Positions 1 to 19,000 of a DNA stretch of 64,000 nt are shown here, in pieces; positions within the stretch are counted from its first letter, which is position 1; every line of letters starts with the position of its first letter. A model generated the notes under the pieces. It worked only from the letters and a program-made list of their open reading frames with translations, did not search any database and was not told the DNA's origin. The position numbers and the translations under genes are program-made. Origin of the DNA: Bagarius yarrelli (lineage: Eukaryota; Chordata; Actinopteri; Siluriformes; Sisoridae); assembly GCA_005784505.1 (NCBI GenBank), contig VCAZ01000054.1, positions 2,739,834-2,803,833 of the forward strand, written 5' to 3'.

Positions 1-330
1 CACACACACACACACAGCACTGCAGGACTATCTGCATCTGCACTGAGGGTTCCATACAGCACTTCCTTTAATCCTGTACACAATGTCAACTAAATGTCCA
101 TCGGGTTGTGTATTTATTAAAATGACATAAATAATACATACATTTATGTTTAAAACTTTCGTGTGCTGTTTTGTAAGCTGTTCTGCCCCATTGTAAAAAC
201 AAAATACACTGCCTGAGCAAACTGTCTGAAAAATACACAATTCCCCCCCAGTCACTTAGAAGAGGGAATTGCCTCCTCCCCCACCACCCTTTCCCCACCC
301 CCTGTCCAGGCTCTGGGAGGTTTAACGTTT

Positions 331-376
<46 letters not shown>

Positions 377-752
377 CAAAAAAAGAAGTGTATTCGTTTG
401 CTTTCATGCTAACTTATTGTAAAAAATCCAACATTTCAGTTAAATTCCTGTTATGGAAATATTTCCCGAGATGAATTTTTAGCCCCTTTGCAACCCTAGT
501 CAGCACCCAAGTGTTTAATTCCTCTTACATGTATGGTAACCTATCATGTATGGTACCAGTCACAACATTTCATTAAGACTTCATTGAGTGAGTTCATCTG
601 TTTTATCTAAATAGCTGCGAAACTCCGCCCTTAAGATTAGTCAAAAATATATTTTTTTGCATTTAATTGTTAAAATAACAACACACTTCATTTATGGTAC
701 TCGTCTCTTTCGGCTCTTAATTTGCGTGTGTGTGTGTGTGTGTGTGTGTCAG
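1..752. other. RNF31 intron, left edge of window
   Basis: No exon was recognised here. The stretch opens with a (CA)n tract (1-16), contains a T-run joined to an A-run (328-376) and closes with a (TG)n tract (724-749) that runs into the splice acceptor of the exon at 753. It is most simply the intron upstream of the UBA-coding exon of RNF31; the rest of that gene lies left of the window. Confidence 0.6.
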
Positions 753-9024
<8,272 letters not shown>

Positions 9025-9439
9025 AGGACAATTTTACTCATCTGAATTTTTACTCCCACTTTTATTATTCACCAACCCGCTTCCCGAGTTGTCCTTCTAA
9101 CACGCCATGTCCTTATCCGTGTTTTAACCAATGGTTTTAGATCACAAGTTTCAATGGTTTTTTCAGCATGGTTTCTTTTCAGTCTCTCTGTGTGCTCAGT
9201 TAGCATTAAGGTTGAAAGCTTGTTTGTGTGTTCAAGAGTCTACATCAAACTTTTAGTGCTTATAAATCAAAATCACATCAAATATAATTATCTGGAAAAT
9301 GTGCAAAAGCTTGGAATCTTTTTTTTTTATTATTAGACTATAACAAATCACAAAGCCACACCCATCCGCTAATCTGACGATGAAAACAATATTAAGCTTA
9401 ACAAAAATATCTACAACTCGTTTTATTATTGAATTTGGT

Positions 9440-9778
9440 TTTCATTCTTTCATTCATTTATTTTCTATACCCACTTATTCCCTAATTCGGGGTCACAGGG
9501 ATCTGCTGGAGTTTATCCCAGCCGTCTCTGAAAGGGTGAAAGGCAGGAGGGGGACACCCTGCACAGGTCGACTGTCCATCACACACACAGTTACTCCTAT
9601 GGGCCATTTCGCATCAACAATTAATCTATCATACATGTTTTTAGACTGTGGGAGGAAACCAGAGAACCCAGAGTAAACCAAAACAAGCACAGGGAGAACA
9701 TGTAAACTCTACACAGAAAGACCCCTGACCTTCTTGGTCCAAGGCAACAGTGCTAACGACTAAGCCACTGTGCTGCCC
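9440..9778. repeat. Interspersed repeat, 'ACTGTGGGAGGAAACC' family, copy 1
   Basis: Contains the recognisable order CATTCATTTTCTATACCC, GGGTCACAGGGATCTGCTGG, CATCACACACACAGTTACTC, ACTGTGGGAGGAAACC, AGGGAGAACATGTAAACTC and GCCACTGTGCTGCCC. The same order recurs at 40590-40897. I know this as a very common fish interspersed repeat but cannot name its class with confidence. Confidence 0.8.
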
Positions 9779-9902
9779 CTGAATTTGATTTATTATCTTA
9801 TATTTAGGAATATTAGATAAATATATACATTCTTTTTTACTTGCTTTATGCTGATTTTTGTAGTTTTAACTGTACTTTAATGCCTACATAACAAAAACCA
9901 TA

Positions 9903-10060
9903 GTGCTATCTTAGTGGTTAAGTTCAATTCCCAGCACCTCCAAGCTGCCAGCGTTGGGCCCCTGAGCAAGGCCCTTGACACTGAACTGCTCAGTGAGATC
10001 AATAAGATACATATAAGTAGCTCTGGATAAGGACGTTTACCAAGTGCTGTAAACGTAAAT
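9903..10060 (+). repeat. Short tRNA-derived-looking SINE, forward copy
   Basis: Order: TTAGTGGTTAAGTTCAATTC (B-box-like), CACCTCCAAGCTGCCAGC, GGGCCCCTGAGCAAGGCCC, CTGCTCAGTGAGATCAATAA, AGCTCTGGATAAGG, GTGCTGTAAACGTAAAT. The same order is at 30640-30800 and 34297-34430, and in reverse complement at other sites. Class assignment is inference. Confidence 0.65.
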
Positions 10061-10232
10061 AAAGACACATACTTATTCCACTTTTTACTAACGGTAACAG
10101 AAACGTCTCCAAAGAAACCCCTCCCCCTGCTGGTCAAACAACCTTTAGTGACTCTTCTTTGTTTTTGGACACATTTTAAATCTCTGAAATGACCCAGAAA
10201 AAAAACCTGGCACTCTCTGTGTTTGCCTGCTG

Positions 10233-10271
<39 letters not shown>

Positions 10272-10615
10272 GCAGTTAGTGTAACCACCAATTAGATTAG
10301 TATTTAAATCCACCTTTACTTCCCTCCTGTATTCCAGCTTTGTTTTTGACATTTTGCGATTACTCGCGAGAGAAATCAATTTCCTGAACTCTTAATATCC
10401 TGAAATAATGGGAAAGCAGATCGCAAAGGTTGCGTTAGGAAGGTTAGTTGAAATAGACATTCTGATGGATTTTCATTTCATTTTTACAATTGCTTTTTTC
10501 TCCCTCCACGTAAAGGCCAGATGCTGAATATCAACACAAGCTTCTGGCTCGGTTTAAATTCGCTGTAGGTTTTTGTAATGAAGTTTGTGTTCCCTTCAAG
10601 TGCATAGATTTATTA

Positions 10616-10718
10616 GAAATATATATATATATATATATGATATATATATTTAAATACACCCAGAAGATGATATATTATATTCAATAATCAGATAGTTTTA
10701 TTTATATTATATATATAC

Positions 10719-10749
<31 letters not shown>

Positions 10750-10814
10750 CGTGTTATATATAGATATATATATAATATAGCTATATATAGATATATATAT
10801 ATATATACGTGTAG

Positions 10815-10848
<34 letters not shown>

Positions 10849-10850
10849 CT

Positions 10851-10897
<47 letters not shown>

Positions 10898-10935
10898 GTG
10901 TGTGTATATATATATATATATTTATATATATATAC

Positions 10936-10969
<34 letters not shown>

Positions 10970-10992
10970 GTATATTATATACGATATCGTGG

Positions 10993-11028
<36 letters not shown>

Positions 11029-11030
11029 TA

Positions 11031-11091
<61 letters not shown>

Positions 11092-11133
11092 GTGTGTGTG
11101 TTATATATATATATATATATATATGATATAACT
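10616..11133. repeat. (TA)n block punctuated by ACGTG
   Basis: Half a kilobase of TATATA interrupted at about 30-50-base spacing by ACGTG or close variants (near 10717, 10749, 10806, 10895, 10934, 11090). It is therefore a higher-order array on a (TA)n background. Confidence 0.9.
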
Positions 11134-12762
11134 TCTGAGTATTAGTAATATATATACACTTCTAAGATGCAATTTAAGTACAAGGAACAATTTTTTTTGT
11201 TTTTATGTACTTAAAGCTACTTAAAGTGCTGCAATGCCACTTACGCATTGGATAGTACGTCGTATGTAGAACACATTTGGGAACTTTTCTCAAACCGTAA
11301 TTCGCATACTAAGGTTTTCGACATACTACTCGCCTCTCATGCTTATCTTACTATATAGTATGTAAGTATGTGTTTTCAGACCGGAATAACCACCTGTATA
11401 ACCGGAGGACAGGCAGCTGTTCTGAATAACCTCCTGTTCAGTCTTTATTTCTTAAAGGATCATGTGACCTTAAGAGTCATATGATCTCAACCTGTTTGTA
11501 GAGGAGCCTTGAGAGTTTGAGAAGAATACACACACACACAGACTGTTAGACAGAAGCTTTCAAAATTCTGAGAACTCATTAGCTTCATTAGCTTGCTGGT
11601 GGATAAAGTAAGTATAATAATACTAACTAATAATAATAATACTTCAGGGTCATCACTACTGTCTGTTGTGTAACTCAGGCAGGTTTATTCAACTCAGATA
11701 AGGTAGGATACATAAGACAGGTGCTGCAGGTGAGACCAGGGGCATCTATGATATTAAGAAAGATATAATAATAAAAGAATCCAGGAAAATGTAGGGTAAG
11801 AGGTTACATGAGGGACAAATCAACATCCTGAAAAACATTAATGCATCAAAGTACTAGAGAAGGAACGAGCTTAATCACACAGGAACTCCTGGGATTACTA
11901 GTGAAAGGGCGGGGTTTTAGAACACTTGTGCAAACCAGGAAGTGACAGCTGGAATGAGAGTTTAAAAAACAGGAGGTTTCTCAGAATTCATGTCAATAAC
12001 TTGTGCTTTAGTAACTATTTTAGTATCGAGAATAAGTTACAGGAGGGAGTTTTTCTTTGCTGCAGATATTTTACTACATGCAATTGATAGTCCAGATCTA
12101 AATTGAGTCAGAAGTCCAGTCACGTTGCTCTTGTCCAATTTTTTTCTTCTCTCTAAGCTTCTTTAGAAAACTTAATAGACGAAACAATCTGCTTAACACG
12201 CCACCTCTGGTGTGCTGACCATCAGAGCCTCAGTGCCTCTGGGCTCATGTTTCACTGTGACAGGCGTCTATACACACACACACACACACACTCATGCTCT
12301 CACACGGACCCAACGGGCTGAGCATTGAGAGGAGGTTTCCATGCCAACGGCTGTTCGTCTAGCAGAAGCGTGTGACAGATTGACAGAAACAGAACTCGTA
12401 ACCGAATCTATTACATCCACCTTCTCGCACCAACGTTGATCTTTTTTTTTGTTTTTTTTGCATACCATGAATAAAATATTGCTTCTATAGTACTGCGCAT
12501 GCATTACTAATAAACCCTCAGGCAGCTCTCGCATGCCTGACGCTCCGCATGAAGATTACCACGCCATCCTGCACCCTGAAGATCCTTCAGCCTGTTTGGG
12601 AAAGTTTAGTGCACACGTTGATCCAGACCGCTGCACAGGCCTTCAGCGTGTCAGCGTCACGGCTCGACAGAGACCGCGGCCTGCTTTCAGCTCGGCGTGA
12701 GAAATACTTCCTGGATCTGTCTCACTTGAGGCTTTCGCTCCAAACCTAAGACATGCAGATTT

Positions 12763-12775
12763 GTTGCCGAGCAAC
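12763..12775. promoter_or_regulatory. RFX X-box-like palindrome
   Basis: GTTGCC-G-AGCAAC fits the two-half-site RFX consensus (GTNRCC, 0-3 spacer, RGNAAC) with a one-base spacer. It is in a GC-richer, non-repetitive stretch 2.7 kb upstream of XKR4. Function is untested. Confidence 0.4.
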
Positions 12776-13424
12776 CGCAGGATGCCTCGGCACCGGTGAC
12801 GCTTCATGTGCTGGCAGAAAGCGAGAAGAATGCTTTCTGTAGCACTTACATAAAGCGCTCCTTTTATTTAAACACAACCGGCGTCGCTGCTGATTTTTCT
12901 CTCAAACTAGTTTTTTCAGCATTTATCAATTTTTACATTTATTGTATAAAATCTGTTCATTGCTACAAAACGAACAAATAATGGAATATCCAACCCAGCA
13001 GTTCATGTTCATCTTATTTATTTCCTATTTTGCCTCTTCTAAAAAAAAATCCTAAATTTGATTCTTTAGCTAATAAAATTCTACTCGTCATCAGCCGGTT
13101 ACTGTCGTGTAAAAAAACCAAACGATTGTGTGAGGTTGTGTTTGAGGTATATAGTGTGTAACAGTTGTGTTCAGGGGACGATAATTAGGCAGGAAATTGA
13201 GGCAGGTGTGACTCTCATTGCGCATTGCTGTAATGATTGCTCGTGATGTTTTATATTAAAGAGTTTTATCTTAATTATTCTGGAAGTTCATCGAACACGT
13301 TTGAAGATAATTGCTGTTGTGCCGAGGCTTTTGCTCTCGCTGCAATCCAATTTAAATCTCAATGAACACACAAAAAATCCTGGAACCTGTAATTATCCAG
13401 CTTACTCAAAACACAGTGGGATGC

Positions 13425-13960
13425 GTATGTACGTGTGTGTGTGTGTGAGACAGATAGAGAAAGAGTGTGAAGGAAAGGGTGTGGTGTAAAGAGTGTAAGA
13501 GAGAGTGTGTGGTGTAAGAGTGTGTGTGTGTGCGAGAGTAAATATTAAGTGTATGTGTGAGACATAGCATGTTGTTGTGTGTAAGAAAGAGAGAGAGAGA
13601 GAGTGTGTGTTTATGTGAAGGTGTGTGTGAAGGAGAGCCTGAGTGAGAGAATGATTGGGACACAGAGAGAGTGAGAATGGGTGTGTGAGAGTGTGCATTT
13701 GTGTGTGTGAGACAGAGAGAGAGAGTGTAAGAGAAAGTGTGTGGTGTAAGAGTGAGACAGAGAGAGAGAGAGAGAAAACAGAAAGAGAGAATGTGTGTGG
13801 TGGAGTGTGAGAGAGCATGTTGTCGTATGTGTGTAAAAGAGAGAAAGGGGAGAGTGTGAGAGAAAGTGTCAGAGAGTGTTTATGTGAAAAGAGAGTATGT
13901 GTGAGAGATTGAGAGTGTGTGTGTGTGTGTGTGTGTGTGTGAGAAAGAGTAACGTGTGTG
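13425..13960. repeat. GT/GA-rich degenerate tandem repeat
   Basis: Irregular repeats of GAGAGAG, GTGTGTGTG and AGTGTGTGGTGTAAGAGTG. No coding frame is believable; the long reverse-strand reading is Leu/Ser/His/Thr low complexity. Confidence 0.8.
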
Positions 13961-14504
13961 TATGTATGTAAGAGGTGGTGGGGTGTGGAAAGCTCAGCCC
14001 ATGACTCAAGACACTCACAGATCCTCACACACTTGCTGATGACAGATGGTGTCATCTTTGAAGCCTGACCAGGTGGCTGTGAGACGAGGATTCGAGGCAG
14101 AGCGCCGTGTGATTGTTTACTGTACATCACGTTCCTGTTCTCTCTATATTGCGCGTGCGGTCTGTCCACAGATGTCCGCTTCCATCACGTCAGTGTGTCT
14201 CGGTCAATGTTTCTAATTCGGACTCCGTTTTTACTTCTTGAAAAAAAAATGACAGAACTAAAGTGCTTTATTTTTACTTCTCTGTTACCCACAATGCCGT
14301 GCTGACAGTAATGCGAGAGGCTTTTCTCAAGCGTCTACAGAGAGCGATGCAGCAGCGCTTTAGTGCTTTATTTCCTCTTCATCAGTACACTCTGCTCTCA
14401 AACACATTAGCTTTTATGCTAACGTTCATGCTAACACCATCGTCCACACTAGCCGAGTCTCATCACAGCTGCGTTTCTTTCTAAACTTCTCTTTTATACA
14501 TCTG

Positions 14505-14590
14505 AGCAATTGGGGGTTAAGGGCCCTGCTCAAGGGCCCAACAGTGGTGGCTTGGTGGAGCTAGAAATCCGTCCCACGATTGACCATGAG
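14505..14590 (-). repeat. SINE relic, reverse copy
   Basis: Reads CTGAGCAATTGGGGGTTAAG, GGGCCCTGCTCAAGGGCCC, AACAGTGGTGGCTTGGTGGA, which is the reverse complement of the core of the repeat at 9903-10060. Confidence 0.6.
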
Positions 14591-15180
14591 CCACCACTTT
14601 CCACCACTTTTGTTGATTTCTATTAACAACAAACGAAATTATGAGCAACAAAATGTTTAGTTCATGGTAGATTCCACTTGTACTGTGGATAAATAAACAC
14701 ACAAATCATTTGTGAAATGTGTGTAGTAAGTGTGTGTTTGAGAAAGAGAGAGGCAGAGAGAAAGAGAGAGATTGGCCATAGAAGAGTGTGCATCTGCACC
14801 ATGGGGAATGTGTTGTGATGTCCCACTATTGTTGTGCTATCTACAACAATAGCAGCAGTTCTCCTGGAGCTCTGTGGAGTTTCTGGGCTCACATTTACCA
14901 CCACCCCACCCCCCACACACCACCATCCCAACCCCCCAACCCCAGTGTGTCGAACTACGCTGAGATGAAAAAGCAAATTTGCGTAAAAACGCTGAAAATA
15001 TTCTTTTATTTTGTAAGTTATTAAGAAATAAATATCCATATCTTATAAGCAGAAATAGAGAAAATCGTTGTAAAGCTTTTAATGCAAAAAAATATATTGT
15101 GCATGCAGCTGCAGGAGCACTGACAGACGCGGGAAAGCCACGAGTGATGTGCAAAAAGATGATGTCATAGTTTTAATGGG

Positions 15181-15512
15181 AGGAGGAGGAAGAGGAAAAG
15201 GAGGAGAATGGGAAGGGGGAGAGAGAAGAGAGAGAGGAGGAGGGAGAGGGAGGGAGGGAGGGAGGGAGAAAGAGGCGAGCGTAAGGGTTCTCAGGCGCTC
15301 CGGAAAAAAAAGGAAGCGGCGCTTTGTGATGCGCAGGCGGCGCCGTGTAGCTGGCGGAAGAGGAGCTCGTGCAGCCCAGCCCCAGCGTCTCTCCACTAAG
15401 GGGGAAAGACAGGAGGCAGACAGGAGGGACTTGGGGGGAGAAAAAACAGAGGGACAGAGAGGAAGGAGAGAGATAAAGGAAAAACGGGAACGGCGTTGAC
15501 GAAGCCGCTGCG
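15181..15512 (+). promoter_or_regulatory. xkr4: XKR4 promoter / 5' UTR region
   Basis: A purine tract of GGA/GAG repeats (15178-15290) leads into CpG-bearing sequence (GGCGCTCCGG, GGCGGCGCCGTG) that stays GC-rich through exon 1. No TATA box was seen in a convincing place. The start codon context, GCTGCGATGG, has the +4 G. The exact transcription start is unknown. Confidence 0.45.
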
Positions 15513-16057
15513 ATGGCGGCCAAATCGGACGGTGTGCTGAAGATGAAGAAGAGCGATGTGGCGTTCACGCCCCTGCAGAACTCGGACCACTCGGGTTCGG
15601 TGCCGGGGCTCGCGGCGGGATCGCGACCGGGTTCAGGCAGCGGCGAGGCGGATTTTACGCGCGGTGAAGCGCGCTGCTGCGGTCCCGAGGACTCGACATG
15701 CCTGCGGCTCGGCGGCGAGAGGCGGAAGTACGACGCCTGGGACGGTCTGTGGCTGGTGGCCGCAGCCGCCGTGTACTTTGCCGACGTCGCCACGGACGTG
15801 TGGCTCTCTGTCGACTACTACCTGCGCCGCGAGTACTGGTGGTTCGGCTTGACGCTCTTCTTTGTGGCGCTCGGCTCCATCTCCGTGCAGGTCTTCAGTT
15901 TCCGGTGGTTCGTGCACGACTTCAGCACCTCGGAGAGCGACGCCACGGCCACCGACAGCAACAGCAGGACTAACGAGAAGCGCTCGGCGCCGTGCACTTT
16001 CTGCGTCTGGTTCATACAATCCGTCATTCACATCCTGCAGCTCGGCCAGATATGGAG
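15513..16057 (+). CDS. xkr4: XKR4 exon 1
   Basis: Encodes residues 1-181 plus two bases of codon 182: conserved N terminus, a GS-rich linker, the first membrane helices (DGLWLVAAAAVYFADVATDV) and QSVIHILQLGQIWR. Strongly GC-rich compared with the other exons. The donor is AG|GTGAGC at 16058. The antisense frame is also open over 166 codons, a GC-content effect. Confidence 0.95.
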
Positions 16058-19000
16058 GTGAGCCTTCACCTTCATTTAGTGAGAAGAGCGCGTGTCTCTG
16101 GGACTCCCTGTGCACTGGGGAACCCTTGTGCATCCATCATAACCACATCGATTAGCCAGAGTGGGATCCACTAACACCTGAGCTTTCTTTTATAGTCCAT
16201 CAGTGCGTCCAGGGCTGTTCACTGATGCTGCTGTGCCTCATTGCATTACACGATATTGCACTCCAGCATCCTGAGTCACATTAACACCGTGCACAAAGGC
16301 CTTAGGGAGAAGCCATGCTCTGGAGCTTCCCTGGCCTCTCTGAGAAGTCCTTTGGGTGTGTTAGGTTTCTTAGCAGCAGGCTGTTTAGGGCAAATGAAAG
16401 AAATTGCCTATAAATAAACACTACACACTATACGTCCCCTCTTATCCTTGCATTAACAGGGTGTTAGGACACATGCTAATATGCTGAACTGGACGTTTTA
16501 TTGCTTAGCCAGTGAATTAAACCGTTTGTGTTGCTGTAGAAAGAGCGTCTTACTCTAGTGTGTATGATTGCCACACACCAGGCAGTGCTTTTATCCTTGC
16601 AGTAAAGTGTGTTATTAACAAGCAAACACACTTGTATACTGTGTTCTTTTTGGGTTTAAACTTCTCATATCACATGGGGTAGAACAGTTCTTTACATTTT
16701 AGCCCTGTTGGAGCCTGGAGACTCTGGAGGCTCACACATTCGGGAAGTGGAAGATTTGTCGGTGCAGCTTAATACCCAAGTCGCTTTATTTGGCCCATAA
16801 ATGAGAGTCTGGATTCACCTCTAAACCCTGCATGGAGAGATATGTGATCAAAAAAAAGCATTGTTTCAACTTAGTTTCCTGTTTCTGTGTTTTCTTCCTC
16901 TGTAGTCCATCTACCTCAACATCTAAGATGTTCTGGGATGCTCGTCTGCTTAATATGGTTGTAAGAAGTATTGTTATGAACTAACATGGCTTGAATCAGT
17001 CTTGTGGTTACAAAACCCTCAAATAGAAAAACTTACACTAGCCTGTTGTCCAGGCTTCAACAATCCGGATATCTTATGGGCTAAGGTGAGTTTAAATCTC
17101 ATGATCACCTATAACAATGGGCCCTTCTGCAAGGCCCTTAAGCCTGTCCAGATGTATGGATGAGATTAATGTACAGTATATTGCTATGGATAAACATTTG
17201 CTGCCACATGATTAGCCGATTGAATTGCATGAATGTGCAGGTGTTCCTAACAAAGTGGCAAGTGTATAAAGCACAGCTTGGAGCCTAAAATGACTTTAAT
17301 TAATAAGCGATATATCACTTCATAATGTAAGAATTAGAAACGTGGAACCTCGGCCTGCGTTATTAATTAGCGTATAAATAATACATGTGAAAATCACTCG
17401 CATGGCGTCAGAGCTGATAAAAAGCGATTAGTGGATGATGTGCTGTTGGTTGTCAACCAAACGATGGTGGTTCTGTTTTCTCAGGTGGCACCATGTAAAG
17501 GGCTTTGGTCGCCGTACATTGTTTTCTGTGTCAGCTGGTCAGTATGGTGCTTTATAAAAAAAGACAAATTAGCATTTGGTGTTATGATGGTTCTATTACA
17601 TCACGTCCTGGTTGTTCCAGATAATAAAGCTAATCGCTAGGACAACCCAAAATAGTCCTAAACCTAATCAAGATAATCACTAATTCAACCTAATTTTCTT
17701 TTAAACTCCATCAAGCTAGTTGCTAAATCAACCTGAAATAAATCCTAAACTTGGTCAAGATAATCGCTAATCCAACCTAAAATAACCCTACGTTTAATCA
17801 AGATAATCGCTAATCCAATCTTGTTTATGCTAATAAAAACAATCAAATTATAGGTCTAATGTTACTTGGTTAAAACCTAGTCATGTTAAATTAATGCTAA
17901 ATGCTAATTAGCTTGATTAAATAGCCCTGAATATCTCTGGATGTTATTTAGAGTTGGTTTTTAATACAGATTTTATTTAGCATCATCAGACATACAGCAA
18001 ATCTGTATGAGGTTGTTGGCTTTAAATTTGAAAAGCCCGCTTTACATAAGCAAGTTCATCTACAAGTAATCTTTGTAACACAATGTAAAATTAGTGATTT
18101 GGTAACAAATAAATGCTAATAAATCACCTGATGTGTGCTGTCCTGGTAACTGCGCTTTGTTCAGCCATATTGATGATACAGATGACTACATACAACAATT
18201 TAGCTTAAATTAGCCGTCTTTCTGGGAAACCGCTGTCCATGCTAAGCAGCTAAGATCAAACATATCGATCTATTTGTTGCTAAATCTGAGGCGGTCCGCA
18301 GAAGGGGCTGTTGTGAGCGAGATAGAGTTACACTTCAGAAAATAAGCGATTGAATGAAAATTTTGTTGCTAGCACACATGTTCCATGAGATGTAATACGG
18401 CTCGAAAGCTGACTCTGCGTTTTAAACCCGATTAGAAGCGCATGAAGACGCACAGGCTGTGGCTCGCTGGGAGACCCTAACAGGATTACGAGCAGTGATA
18501 GAGAATGTGAGACGGAGAGATGAGACGCTAACCACTGGCATATACACACACAGTCCAGGACCTGAGGGACCTGAGGACCTAAGGGACCCGAGGACCTGGT
18601 CTAGGCTCGCTTATAAATTAAATGGTAGCGTTAGCTGTGATTACTAGCATGTGCGTGTTTGTGTGTGTCTCAACATCAAACAAGTTTTTTTTATGCTCAC
18701 AAGAAACGATTTTAAAAATATCTTGCAAATAATAGCGCTATTGAGACCAATTCGATCCCACAGCATCAGGCGCTCATTCTCTCCCCTGCCCGCTGCAGGT
18801 AGGGTGTGTTATTAGATTTTGATTACAGTCCAAAATGTTAATGTTATTGGATCGTTTTCCAGAGTTCAGTCCTTCTGTAAATTAATTTTTAAACCTGATT
18901 GGACAAAGATGTCTGTTAATGTAGAGATGATTTAGAATAATAATTTTTCTAATTCCCTTGATTCTGATTCTTGAAACAAGGCCTGTTCATGTTGAATTAA

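Larger units (their letters stand above)
9025..15180. other. RNF31-XKR4 intergenic region
   Basis: No exon recognised. The first few hundred bases should be the RNF31 3' UTR, but I could not pick its poly(A) site. The rest holds two interspersed repeats (9440-9778, 9903-10060), a (TA)n block (10616-11133), a GC-richer unique stretch (12540-12800) with an X-box-like motif, a GT/GA-rich tract (13425-13960) and a repeat relic at 14505-14590. Confidence 0.6.

Noticed and set aside
9903..10060. tRNA gene
   Set aside because: B-box-like words are present but there is no cloverleaf or acceptor stem; it is better read as a tRNA-derived SINE.
13402..14169. 255-codon reverse-strand open frame
   Set aside because: It is Leu/Ser/His/Thr low complexity from GT/GA repeats with no family match or splice support.
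15633..16133. 166-codon antisense frame over XKR4 exon 1
   Set aside because: GC-rich shadow of a confidently assigned coding exon.
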